From: Microdochium bolleyi
Lineage: Eukaryota; Ascomycota; Sordariomycetes; Xylariales; Microdochiaceae
Assembly (NCBI GenBank): GCA_001566295.1
Contig: KQ964245.1
Coordinates: forward strand, 3,911,524-3,975,523
DNA length: 64,000 nucleotides
Direction: 5' to 3'
The position numbers were made by a program, and so were the translations under genes. The notes beneath the pieces were generated by a model that searched no databases, was not told the DNA's origin, and saw only the letters and a program-made list of their open reading frames with translations. The first letter of the stretch is position 1. The number at the start of each line of letters is the position of its first letter. This document shows, in pieces, positions 1 to 10,502 of this stretch.

Positions 1-2137
1 GTGCATATGTACAACCCTCGTATTGTGGCAGACCGATCCGGTGCAAGCTTTGGGCAGCCCCGTCCCCATAGCGCTTATGGATCAGTGATGCCCGGAGCAT
101 CATTTGACGACATGCAGCTAGACCGTCAGCGCAGTGATGAGGCACAAAAGCGCTTTCGCCGTCGCAGCATGCACACGATTGATTTCTCTGGCTATCCGAG
201 CCCAATGACTCCTCAACAACTCATGCAAGCCGAAGAATTGCGTCGCGCCAGTGCTGCTAAAAGGCTGAGCTTCAGCGGCAGCGGCAATCTCGAGAACCAG
301 CACAAGAATATTTCCCGTGTTCTTCCAGTCCCGGCTGTCGAAAAGACCAGCACGCAAGCTCGCAACGCAAGTGCAGAGAGTCTTGTGTCTAGTCGCAGTA
401 GCAATTCGAGACCATCCTCCGTAAGTTGTTCCACTCCACCAACCCCAATTACCGGCTCATGGCGATCACACAACCACGCACGGGCGATGTGCCTGCCTGA
501 TTCAGAGCGGATCGTCCCATACCCCTCAGAGACTTGCGTCTTGACAGATTGTCTAACAACCGAGCATGGCTGACATTCCCTGACCCTCTTTGCAGTCTAC
601 CAATAGGCACTCCAACGGCACTGCCCCCACAATGAGCCCCGCCTCAACGACATCAAACTCCTCGGGCGATTCGACCACGAACCACGACAACTCTCCCAAA
701 CTAGTCAATGTCCCCACGCGGACTTCGTCCTCTGATGTCGGCAAACGGATCGCCAATCCATCGCCACTTTCCAACCCGGTCAACATGACGCAAGAACCAC
801 CGGCTACCACATCAGGATTGCCCGCCAAACCCGTGGGCGGACCTAGCATTGCTGCCACTCCTAGCCCAGCTGCTCAGCAATTGGCAGCCATCAATGAGAA
901 AGGCGGCAAATCCAAGAACAAGACATCTCGACTACGGCGTGCCTTTTCTTTCGGCAGTGCTGCTGAGCTGAGGAAAGCGACCGGACAGGATGTTACGCAA
1001 GATGGAGATATTGGAACGGCTGCCACAGGAAGCAGCAAGCTGCAGAAGGACCCCGCGGAAGACGACCCGTACGAAGCTGAACAAGCACGCATCGCACAGA
1101 AGCAAGAAGAGGGGGGCATCGGCAGCAGCATCTACTCAGGCACCAAACTGTTCTCGAGCTCTACCGACAACCTGTCCATCTCGTCAACAGCCTCCTCCGC
1201 GTCGATAATGTTGCGCAAGATGGGTCGCGGCATGAAGAAGGGTGGGCGGTCGTTGAAGGGACTATTCAGGCCAAAGTCCGTGATTGGCGTTCCTTGCAGT
1301 GACGCCGTCATCAACGATGCCAGCCGGCCGGCAGTTACCATGGTGACAGTGGAAGCCGAACGCGAAAGACCGGACGCCCCCACAAGTGCTCATGGCCAGC
1401 ACGCTGGTTCTTCCCTCCGCCCACGGACTGATAAGAATATGCTTGATGTTGGGAAGCCCGAGGACCGCCTAGGAAGCTCAGGTACGGACACCTCTGCTAC
1501 ACGGAAAAGTATCGTTGGCGGGGAGAAAGAGCGTGCCGAGGTTCTTGCCACTATCCGAAAGGGCATTTTGAAGAGTATGTCACGATTCCAACTTGCATGA
1601 TGCGCGTCGTATGCTAACAGCCGCACAGCTCGTAGCGACTCTCCGAGCCCATCACCTAGCACTCGTGATGGCAAGGGACCTTCCTTCAACCTGCCTGCTA
1701 TTCCGCATGTCAGCGACTCACCGAACTCCAGTGCTCCTAGCACTCCTACTGAGGACGGCCACAAGCGAGCCGGTTCGATTGCTATCGGTAATGAAGACTA
1801 CTTTGTCTCTGCAATGCGCTTGCGTCAAGACACAAAAAGCGCCCCTGTGACTCCAGCGGGCACCTTCACCAAGCGCAACGCAACTTTCAGCCCACGCATT
1901 GTCTTTTACGATACCTTCCCACCTGGAGAATATGACCGCCGGGGTGAGATTGCCACGTGCAATCGTTTGACGCCCATGCTGGCGCAGCAGATCCGGGAAG
2001 AGCTGAACAGCTTCAAGATGGTTAGTGGCTTAGTCCGATGCACGATGCTCGATTCATGTCCGTCCGTTCATGACTAACTCAATGATCAGGAAATGGAAGT
2101 CCACGAGACATCCAAGATATACACGCATTTCTTTTAG
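1..2137 (+). CDS. Bni4-like protein phosphatase-1 targeting protein (5' partial)
   Basis: Exons: <1-420, 596-1574, 1629-2020 and 2090-2137; the gene runs off the left edge of the window, so the true start is not seen. About 613 residues are visible, most of them Ser/Thr/Pro-rich and low-complexity with basic patches, as in a scaffold. The conserved part is the last ~60 residues. It contains an RIVF motif matching the RVxF docking site for PP1 (Glc7), then FYDTFPPGEYDRRGEIATCN, RLTPMLAQQIREELNSF and a terminal YTHFF. I associate this tail with yeast Bni4/Afr1-type Glc7 adaptors, which bring PP1 to septins and chitin synthase at the bud neck or septum. Introns have GTAAGT, GTATGT and GTTAGT donors; the second has a GCTAAC branch point. 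The Bni4 assignment rests on the C-terminus recalled from memory. A different PP1 regulator with the same tail is possible. Confidence 0.6.
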
Positions 2138-3703
2138 AGACGGCGACAAATATTCCGACGGCAGATTCAACAACAAGCTCACGCAGGGCCTTTTCCGACT
2201 CGGCCTAAAGCTTTAGACTTGCGATCACCTTACCGGATTTTTATGTTACAGGCCAACTCAAGGCGTAGCAATTGGGCAGCATAGTACGGTGTCATGGCGT
2301 TAAATCTCTAATATTTCCTAAATACACTCTCGCAGGGAGACACAAAACACATGGTGGATTTCTCTCCCCATTTCAGCAACAATTCACAAAGGTCAACGAC
2401 GCCGTCCCCCGGTGTGAAGCAGGGTTCATGTACCGTCAGTCATTGCCAAGCCGAGACCTTGCCGTGTGCTTCGGCCTCACTTGCTCAGCAGACAGGGATC
2501 GGACCGTGGCATAAGCATGTGACGTGCATCGACGTACCAGTTGCGACTTGGTGAGGGGCTGTGGTACAAAGGAGAAAGATTGTATGTGGTGGACTGCGAT
2601 ACATCAGCGCCTGCCCTCGCTCAGAGGATTTCCCTGTGTCTGAAGTCATTTACTTTACAGCGTTCTGTTCAGCACACAAGAATTATATCACAATTGAGCG
2701 TAATATCTCCCGTCGTTTGACGACGTCTCTCTTATGCGTGTGAACACTTGACTGTGAACACTTGACAGTCTGCATGGAGAGGCCACTGAGCAGACCCCTC
2801 CCTGTAAGCAGAGGATAATACGAGAGGATCGTTCACTTTAGAACTGACAGATCAACCTTATGGTTTTGCATAGCTATTGTTGACGCCCCGAACTTAAAAA
2901 GCTGTGCCATGTTACTGACTCGATTGATACAGCCTGAAGTTTTGTGCGATGCAGGGGTTGGAAGTTGGCTTAATGTAGGCTAGGGACAGAGAACCAAGCC
3001 AAAGGATTGATTAATCTCCCTCCTCAACCAGGGGCCCATGTGCTCACCTCGTATTTACCGTCTTCGCGGGGTAGCGCTAACGAACATGCTGGCGATCACA
3101 TTGGGCCAGGCCTGGTTGATGACGATCATGGCTACTACAACTCATCAACTGAAGGAGAGTACAAGCGCCGATGCTGTTGGGTACAGTCATACTGCCCTCT
3201 TTCTGCTGTGGAGGGGATTTTTGTTGGTTTTCAGGTGGCTGGTCGACAACAGAGCGAGGAGGATTCCAATTAGCTCGCAAGACTTCAGATCACACAATAT
3301 CTCCTTGTTCCAATGGACGAGATACGCTTTGTTTCTGAGATTTAGTGACAAGTATTATGACTCTCCAACTTGCTCCAAAGGCAAAGTCAAGATGGTTTCG
3401 GCGTACATGCAGTAGTGTCGCCTGATTGGCGGACATTGGCCCCGGGGCCACAAAAAAGTCCGTCAACTCTATTCGAGATGCGATCGGTGGAGCGCAGGGT
3501 CTACACATCCCACTTCTGGATACCTCAAAGACCGCGTTCTAGCTCGGGCATACAAGCAGCAATAGCAGCAGCGGAACGAAATCGCTGCTGACACTGGAAC
3601 TACGACGCCTCAAAACCTGGAGCTCATCCGACAACTTGGCCTCCGCGGGAGAGCCCCTGCCACTGTCCCGCGCTGGGCCACCCTCTGCCGAACTTTTGCG
3701 ACA
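2138..3703. other. Intergenic, Bni4-like to dus1
   Basis: No convincing ORF on either strand. It holds the 3' flank of the Bni4-like gene, a 14-bp tandem duplication near 2739-2766 and the dus1 promoter. The last ~150 bases are rich in C and T, as in many fungal core promoters. Confidence 0.5.
2739..2766. repeat. 14-bp perfect tandem duplication
   Basis: The unit TGTGAACACTTGAC occurs twice head to tail in non-coding DNA about 600 bases after the Bni4-like stop codon. No function is evident. Confidence 0.8.
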
Positions 3704-5301
3704 ATGACGTCCACTGCCGGCGAATCGCCGGCCTCGGCGCCCGCGAGGTCCTTCCTGCGCGGCCGGGCATTCTATGAGAGCATCGGGAGCCCGAAGTTTG
3801 TGGTCGCGCCCATGGTCGACCAGTCGGAATTCGTAGGTCCAGTCTCCAATGCCCGCCGTGCTCTCCCAGTCCACACTCTGCTAACACCGTCCCGCTCCCA
3901 CTCTCAGGCCTGGCGCATGCTCACGCGGTCCTTCCTCACCCCCGAAGAGAACTCCAAGACGCTCGCCTACACGCCAATGTTCCATGCCCGGCTCTTCGGC
4001 GACACCGCAAAGTACCGCGACCAACACCTACAGGCTGGCATCACGAGCGACTCGGGCGAGCCCGTGCTGCCGACCACACCCGAGGCCGCGGCCACGACGA
4101 GGCCATACCTCGACGGGAACCCGACCTTCGACCGGCCGTTGTTCGTCCAGTTCTGCGCCAACGATGCGGACCACCTCCTCTCCGCCGCCAAGCTCGCCGC
4201 GCCCTACTGCGACGCGGTAGACCTGAACCTCGGCTGCCCACAGGGGATCGCGCGGAAGGGCCACTACGGGTCCTTCCTCCAGGAGGACCAGGAGCTCATC
4301 CACAAGCTCATCCGCACGCTGCACGAGAATCTCGACGTCCCCGTGACCGCCAAGATCCGGATCCTCGACAACAAGGAGAACACGCTGCGGTACGCGCAGA
4401 ACGTGCTCTCCGCGGGCGCGAGCATCATCACGGTGCACGGCCGCCGGCGCGAGCAAAAGGGCCACCTCACGGGCGTCGCGGACTGGGAGTACATCCGGCA
4501 CCTGCGCGACAACCTGCCCGCCGAGACGGTCATCTTCGCCAACGGCAACATCCTCGAGCACGGCGACATTGAGCGGTGCCTCGCCGCGACGGGCGCCGAC
4601 GCCGTGATGAGCGCCGAGGGGAACCTCAGCGACCCGGCCATATTCGCGAGGCCGCCCCCCGTGGGCGAGGAGGGCAGGGAGTACTGGCGCGGCGCGTGCT
4701 CCGGGGAGGACGGCAAGACGGTTGTCGGGGGTTACCGCGTCGACGCCGTGTTCAGGCGGTACATGGACATCATGCACCGGCATGTTCTCGGGCAGGAGCC
4801 CCCCGTGCGGCGGCCGCTGTTCGTCGTCGGCGACGACGAAAGCTGGCTGGACGAGACGGCGAACGGCGTCGACACCTCGGCCGAGGCAGCGGAGGAAGGT
4901 CCCGCGAAGAAGAAGCGCAAGACCGACAGCAACAACAACAACAACAACCAGAACAACAAGAACAACAAGAGCGCCGCGGCTGCGAACAACAAGCGCACCT
5001 CCTCCCCGAACCTCGGCGCCATGCGGCCGCACCTGTTCCACCTCCTGCGGCACTTCATCGCGCTGCACACCGATATCCGGGACAGCCTGGCGCGGTGCCG
5101 CGCCGGGGACATCGACGCGGCCGAGGCCGTGCTGGAGCTGGTGGAGCGCCGCGTGGCGCGGGGGCTGATCGACTTCGAGAGGACGCGGGGGGAGAGCATC
5201 AGGGAGTACATGCAGTGCACCGCGAAGCCGGTCAAGGCCACGGCCGTCGTGGACGAGAAGGAGAAGGAGAAGGAGAAGCAGAACGGCACAAACGGAACCA
5301 C

Positions 5302-5338
<37 letters not shown>

Positions 5339-5731
5339 GAACCGCAGCCCACCGCCCCAGCGGCAGGGGAGAGCTCGCTCGAGACGGTCAAGGCCTGTAA
5401 GCGGCCCTGGTGGGTGTGCCAGCCCATTGTGCGCCCTCTGCCCGCCGAGGCGTTGGCAAAGGGCAGCATCAAGCTGAGCAAGAAGCAGCAGAAGGCGCTG
5501 TCCGCCTCCGCCTCCGCCGCTGCCGCTACTGGCACTGGTACTCCCAACGGCGACGGCACGACAATCGTCATCAGCGGCGCGTCGAGCGATGCTGCCACAC
5601 CCAGTCCTGCTGCGGGCGGGAGCGAGAGCGACGCCACGCTGCCAAAGGCCGACGGCGTCGACGGGATCAGGGAGCCCAAGATGGATCCGAAGCAGCTAGG
5701 GCTCGTGAGTGACGACTTGGTCTGCGGCTGA
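3704..5731 (+). CDS. dus1: tRNA-dihydrouridine synthase 1
   Basis: Exons 3704-3832 and 3908-5731 (650 residues). The protein is an FMN- and NADPH-dependent enzyme that reduces uridine to dihydrouridine in the tRNA D-loop (position 16/17 class). Residues ~30-300 form the Dus TIM barrel: VVAPMVDQSEF|AWRML across the splice site, YTPMFHARLF, the active-site loop VDLNLGCPQ with the catalytic Cys near residue 153, VTAKIRI, ITVHGR and FANGNI. The 75-nt intron (3833-3907, GCTAAC branch point) is a multiple of three and stop-free, so the ORF reads through it; removing it restores the conserved DQSE-x-AWRML junction. After the core, fungal Dus1 is usually shorter; here it carries an Asn/Lys tract, a lysine-glutamate run, eleven CAG codons and an Ala/Gly/Thr-rich tail. 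Third codon positions are very GC-rich, which creates long antisense shadow ORFs. Confidence 0.95.
5303..5335 (+). repeat. (CAG)11 microsatellite encoding polyglutamine
   Basis: Eleven uninterrupted CAG codons inside dus1 give a Gln11 tract, after a Lys/Glu repeat and before a Pro-Glu-Pro-Gln stretch. It lies outside the catalytic core. Confidence 0.95.
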
Positions 5732-6205
5732 GGTGGCTCAATGAGCCGAGCACGAGATCATTTGCCAGGGCTGAGGTGATTTGATGAGAGTAGAGAAGCA
5801 CATGGCGCGAGCATTGGGCGGATGACCGTTTATATACACAGCATTTGGTGTGGCGTTACTTCATTGGACAGAGAGTGGTGATCAGCCTAAGAGGCATTAC
5901 CACAGAGCATGTAGACGACGGCTTCACACGGAGGCCACCGTAGAAGGACGAATAGCAAACGAAATTTGACATGTTCCACTCTTCTCTACCAACTAGCCTT
6001 TTTTGTCCTTGTTTCGTAGTATACAGCATTCTTCCCGAATATATCCGCCTACATCTCATCATACACCTCCACTAGGATACCCCAAACACGACGATTCTTC
6101 TACTTGGCGAGACTGGATTAGCCAATGAACATCCAGGCTCGAGGGCACTTCCAGCCCTGCATATCCTTCTCCGTCTCGAGCACTTCCAACAATGATCACA
6201 CATTT
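5732..6205. other. Convergent 3' flanks of dus1 and the membrane-protein gene
   Basis: This is the space between two converging genes. It is AT-richer than the coding DNA around it. No ORF or structured element stands out. Confidence 0.5.
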
Positions 6206-7498
6206 CTATTTGGTCTTGGCATCAATGGCCTTTTTCTCGCCCTCAAGGACAACATTGTCGCGGTCCCGGAGGAGGGCAGCCACGGCAGCGAAGGGCCCAC
6301 CGAGGACCAGCCACTTGGCCGTCAGCGCAAGCGCCGAAGCAAGGTTCGGGTTCTTGACGGTGCGCTGGTGGAGGTACAGAGCCCACAGCACAAAGGGGAT
6401 GCTGCCGCAGTAGATGTCGAACTGGAGGAAGTTCTTGGCGGGAACGGCAAGATCACCCGAGACATAGGCGGTGGGGTTGATCTTGGGGATGTTGGTGATC
6501 CAGTATGGGACAAAGACCTTGGAGAAGGTGGACGAGTTGATGAAGGTGGCGTACTTGGGCAGGCTCTTGGCGAGGTACGAGCGAGCGGGAGCGGGCAGCA
6601 CACTGAGGATTGTGACGGGCAGGTGCGAGAAGGTCGTGAGAGTGGTCACGAACTCGTAGACGCCCGAAACCGCCACGGTGTAGCCCTTGCCAAGGGTTGT
6701 CGGCTTGCCATCGTCGTCGCGGGGCACAAGAGAGCCAATGGCCATGTAGAAGAATGCGTGCAGGCCGTAGAGCACCAAGACGGTCCACAGAGGGAACAGC
6801 TGCCAGGCGGCGATCCACTTGTAGTGGGCGCCCGCAGTCATGCCGGCGAGGTTGGGCATGTTCATGACGGCGGACGGGACCAGGAAGGTGATGGTGACGG
6901 CTGTGGGGAGGAGGGCCATGTCCCACAGCAGGACAAAGAGAGACTTGCGGGCGGCCTCGCCGTCGCCGTTGCGCAGCTTGGCCACAGGCGAGAAGAGAAG
7001 GTGGAGGATGAGGTAGATGGGCCCGATAAAGGTGTAGGTCAGTACCTGCATGGCGAGGCCGAATGGGAGGATCCAGCCGAGGAGGCTGTTGCGGTTGCCA
7101 TTGCGCCTGGCCTCGAGCACGAGCAGAGTCCAGGCGGCACCAAACTGGGCGAGGCCCCAGATGGCGAAGGCGACGGTAGATTGATCGACATTGCCGTCGA
7201 TGAGGGCGCTGAAGAAGGCGACGAGGCCGACGAGGGTGCGGTCAAGCGCGCCGACGCCCGTGTACTCTCTGAGGAAGGGCTTCGGGGCGCCCGGGAGTGC
7301 GGCGACCTTGCCGGCCCCGAGGGCTCTAATGGCCAAGCCGAAGCCGGTGCCGGGAATGGTGAGGATGGAGGCGCGGAAGCCAAAGAGCGCGCAGGCGACG
7401 AAGACGGGGATCAGGAAGTACTTTGTGTCGACAGCCTGGAGAGGAGAGGGACATGTGAGAGACAGATCAGACGCAGAGGAGAGAGGGCTGCTTACCAT
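6206..7498 (-). CDS. Polytopic membrane protein of unknown function (A)
   Basis: Exons complement(7496-7498) and complement(6206-7435), 410 residues. The first exon is only the ATG; a 60-nt intron (GTAAGC..CTCTCCAG) separates it from GCT GTC GAC, giving M-AVDTKYFLIP. About nine or ten hydrophobic segments are visible, for example YFLIPVFVACALFGF, TLVGLVAFFSALI, VLTYTFIGPIYLILHLL, WIAAWQLFPLWTVLVLY and YCGSIPFVLWALYL, so it is an integral membrane protein. I do not recognise the family, and no transporter or enzyme motif stands out. The open frame continues upstream to an ATG at 7669, which would add 57 Ser/Arg-rich residues with no Asp or Glu. I judge this to be 5' UTR, but an N-terminal targeting extension cannot be excluded. 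The sense strand is GC3-rich, producing a 637-codon antisense shadow. Confidence 0.75.
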   Translation of the reverse strand: MVSSPLSSASDLSLTCPSPLQAVDTKYFLIPVFVACALFGFRASILTIPGTGFGLAIRALGAGKVAALPGAPKPFLREYTGVGALDRTLVGLVAFFSALIDGNVDQSTVAFAIWGLAQFGAAWTLLVLEARRNGNRNSLLGWILPFGLAMQVLTYTFIGPIYLILHLLFSPVAKLRNGDGEAARKSLFVLLWDMALLPTAVTITFLVPSAVMNMPNLAGMTAGAHYKWIAAWQLFPLWTVLVLYGLHAFFYMAIGSLVPRDDDGKPTTLGKGYTVAVSGVYEFVTTLTTFSHLPVTILSVLPAPARSYLAKSLPKYATFINSSTFSKVFVPYWITNIPKINPTAYVSGDLAVPAKNFLQFDIYCGSIPFVLWALYLHQRTVKNPNLASALALTAKWLVLGGPFAAVAALLRDRDNVVLEGEKKAIDAKTK

Positions 7499-8990
7499 GG
7501 CGACGGGAGTGGTGGTGGCAGAGCACCTGTGGGCGTGGAGATTGCGATGGATGCTCGAGGCGCAGAGGGAGATGACGACAGAGAATCTAGGGTTTTGTCG
7601 TTTTTGCTGCTGGGGAGAGCGAGAGCTTGCGGAGCGGGGGGTGCTCGAGGTGAAATACTGCGACGACAATCAGCTGAAGCCAGGGTCGCACCTTCCAGAT
7701 CCGTGCAGGGGCTCGTCAGAGTTCGTGGGTCGCGGCTCCCCCACCACAGAGGCCAGGGAGCTTGTGCGAGTCCGAACGGCCTGGCAGCCGCAGGCGACGA
7801 CCCTCGAACAGACATTTGCAACGACCCTGTGCCACGGACAGAGGGGCCCTTCGCCGGCGCAGTTTCCCAGATGGGCATGGCGAGCCACAGTCTCTTGACA
7901 GTCTTCTGTCGATGCTCGCGGTGCAACGGGCCCTCTGCCAGCTGCAGCTCGGCAATGCCGAGGTTGTCTCTGCCAGATGTGGATCAGAAGCTTGCGAGCT
8001 GCCGCGCGAGAGCTAGCAAGAAGCTGTCATCATCCTAGCTCCGTGAGTACGTAGTAACCTTGCGAGTCAGGAACAAGCGCAGGGGAAGCACCGCGCATGC
8101 AGAGCAGCCCAAGGACGCACAAGCACGCCTCTCCGAGATGTGCACCAGCAATGGATGCACAATTCAATGCCATGCGCAAACGCGGAGCGGACGAGGTACC
8201 CAGGTACCCGAAGTACCTCAGGTAGGTAAAGACTGAGCACCTGCGAGTGGCCAGCAACCTGCACGGTCCCGGCCACAGATTATCCCCAGCAGGTGCATTG
8301 CGGTAATTCTCCGAGCAATACCTACAGGTGCCTTGACGCGGCATGCATTCCGCGGCTGGCCATGGCCGAAGCAGGACGGAGCAGCTGTGGCAGTGGCAGG
8401 CCCGGCTCCGAGTGCAGTGGAGTCCCGGCCGTTGGGCCACGAGAGGGCGCGCCAATGGCACCCTCAGCCCCGTACGGTGCAGGGCACAAGCACGGCCTGG
8501 CACGGCCCACGGACGGGGCCGCCGTGGCGGCGCCCTTTCATGCAGCCACCTCGTGGCCCTGCATCCCCCTCTGCATCCGCATCATGTTGTCACTCGGCAC
8601 TCTTGGGCAAGACCCGGGCCGCCTCTGCTTGATACTGCAACATGGTACTTACACCGTGGCACCCAGCGTAAGGCAGAGCGATCATGTTCAGTTCCCACTT
8701 TGGCGGCTTCTGCCTGCCTGCTGTGCCTCTTTGCGGAACACTCCGCCACGGCCCTCCTAAATTTAGATCAGCACCTCTGTTAATCTCCTCCAGGCTGCCC
8801 AGGATCCTCCGCGACCGTCCGTGCGGCTTACGGATAGGCAGTCTTCCTTCACCTGCATGCTCGAAAAATGATTTGTACTTGAATGTCAGCCTGGGCAGCC
8901 ACCTTCGTTCTTGACAATTCATCTTCCAACTTCCACATCCGTCCTCTTCACCCACACCAAGCAGCAACTGTCTCGACCCGCGGAGACACC
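7499..8990. other. Divergent intergenic, membrane protein A to secreted-protein gene
   Basis: It contains the 5' regions of two divergently transcribed genes and a short GGTACC-rich patch (8191-8228). ORFs here overlap on both strands and have low-complexity translations, so I call none real. Confidence 0.45.
8191..8228. repeat. GGTACC/AGGTA-rich patch
   Basis: GGTACC occurs at 8195-8200 and 8203-8208, followed by GTACCT and AGGTAGGTA. Similar AGGTACCT-rich patches are familiar from intergenic DNA of filamentous ascomycetes. It could be a regulatory site or simple sequence. Confidence 0.35.
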
Positions 8991-9617
8991 ATGAAGTCCA
9001 CCACGACCCTTATCCTCACGCTGCTCGCAGCTTCCCAGGCCGCCGCCCAGACAGCAACGACCAGGCCATCGGCATCGGCGACCGCGGCAACAGGCTGCGC
9101 CGCGACTGCCGCGTCTATCCAGAGCTCCATCCCCCTGCCAAACGACGTGCTCATCGACCACTTCATCTCCATCTTCGGGGCCCCCTCGGCGACGCTCTCG
9201 TCCTGCGACATCACCGCCCCGCCCGCGGGCCCCGTGGCCACCGCCTACTCGTCCTTCTCGTCGTCGCTGAGGAGCTGGTCCAGCAAGGAGTACGACGCCG
9301 CCGTGAGCTTCGCGTCAGCTGGCCCTTGCAAGGACTCGGGCGACCCGGCCGCCAGCGTCATCCAGTTCATCACCGCCGTCGACCTCTACCTGGGCAAGGG
9401 GTGCAGCTCCGCCGCCACCACTGCCTCGGGCAAGACCTCCTCGCCGGCGCCGACCGGCAGCCAGTCCTCGGCTTCGGGAGGTGCTGGCGCCGGCGGCTCG
9501 CCCACGCCTGCAGGAGGGGCCTCCTCGACGACACAGCCCGCTGCGGGAGCGCACATCACGCAGGCACCCCTGGTCGCCCTCGCGGCTGGTGTGATCGCGG
9601 CTGCGGCCATGCTGTAG
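8991..9617 (+). CDS. Secreted, probably GPI-anchored cell-surface protein
   Basis: Single exon, 208 residues. Residues 1-20 form a signal peptide (MKSTTTLILTLLAASQAAAQ, with an Ala-x-Ala-type cleavage region). The mature domain to about residue 145 has four Cys (TGCAAT, SSCDIT, GPCKDS, KGCSSA), suggesting two disulfides. A Ser/Thr/Gly/Pro-rich, likely O-glycosylated linker follows. The end, a small-residue segment then the hydrophobic tail APLVALAAGVIAAAAML, fits a GPI attachment signal. The start was chosen because the ATG (context ACACCATGA) is immediately followed by the signal peptide; the frame is open further upstream without one. It loosely resembles fungal infection-structure-specific or cell-wall GPI proteins, but I cannot name a family. 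Confidence 0.8.
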   Translation: MKSTTTLILTLLAASQAAAQTATTRPSASATAATGCAATAASIQSSIPLPNDVLIDHFISIFGAPSATLSSCDITAPPAGPVATAYSSFSSSLRSWSSKEYDAAVSFASAGPCKDSGDPAASVIQFITAVDLYLGKGCSSAATTASGKTSSPAPTGSQSSASGGAGAGGSPTPAGGASSTTQPAAGAHITQAPLVALAAGVIAAAAML

Positions 9618-10502
9618 GAACAGACATCGGATTGTCCTTCGCATATAGATGAGCACACGAAATATAGATCACAAAACACTTGCCTTTTTCCATATAAATA
9701 GAAGCAATGTCTAGGACACAATCAACGCCTCAAATTCTACATGAGAAAATAGCCTCGTCCGTGATCCTGGGTGGCATTGATACCTTCACATGTATGCAAC
9801 ACACAGAATGTAGGTCAGCTGCCAGTACCTGCCTACTTCGATGTCTTCTCTCGTACAGGTTCACGAAGCTGGCCTTGCCAATTCCCAATTCCCAGAATGT
9901 AGGCCGTGCGCTTTCCTCCGAGAAAGACAGCTTCCCGGCGCTGGGCACCCACTTTCACGCTGCGATGCGCCAAGCTACGACGTGTTCTTTTCATTGCTTA
10001 GCAAATTACCTCCTTGAATGAGACTATATTCTGAGATACATCGATGGACCTGCCGCTCGCCTGTGTGGGGGAGAGAACGTAGATTGCAGTGCCGCTGCTG
10101 GTCTGATCCAGAGAACATCACTGGCCGGACACAATACGGAGGTTGTGTGTGTGTGTGTGTGTGAGAGAGAGAAAAAGGTGAGAGAGTGGGGCCGTGGCTG
10201 TTGCCGCTCCGGACATGTCCGCAAGTCGTGGCTGTCCGAGCCTCCGAGTCGGCGCGATTCGCAGGAGGAGCATCACGTTGTAGACGGCGGCGGTAGCAGA
10301 AGTATAGACCGGGCGAGATCACTAGCTTTTTCCCGACATTGCACATTTCTGGTTCTTGCCATGAGCTTTGTTTTACATTGATTCTACTTACTACTCGTTC
10401 TTCTCGGCAGAGGTGTTCTTGAATGAATGAAATTCCTAACATTGCCCAGCTGCACGCTTGCGCACCCTGCCAACCTGGAACTAGCCATATGACACTGATT
10501 CT
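9618..10502. other. Convergent intergenic with GT/GA microsatellite
   Basis: These are the 3' flanks of the secreted-protein gene (+) and the SnoaL-like gene (-). A TG then GA simple repeat lies at 10144-10171. No gene was recognised. Confidence 0.5.
10144..10171. repeat. (TG)n(GA)n microsatellite
   Basis: About ten TG dinucleotides run directly into four GA dinucleotides and an A-run, in non-coding DNA. Confidence 0.9.

Noticed and set aside
4028..5068. 346-codon minus-strand ORF
   Set aside because: Antisense shadow of dus1; Val/Leu/Arg-rich translation, no domain.
6125..8038. 637-codon plus-strand ORF
   Set aside because: Antisense to membrane protein A. The translation is Glu/Gly/Arg-rich without domains and arises from the GC-rich third positions of the real gene.
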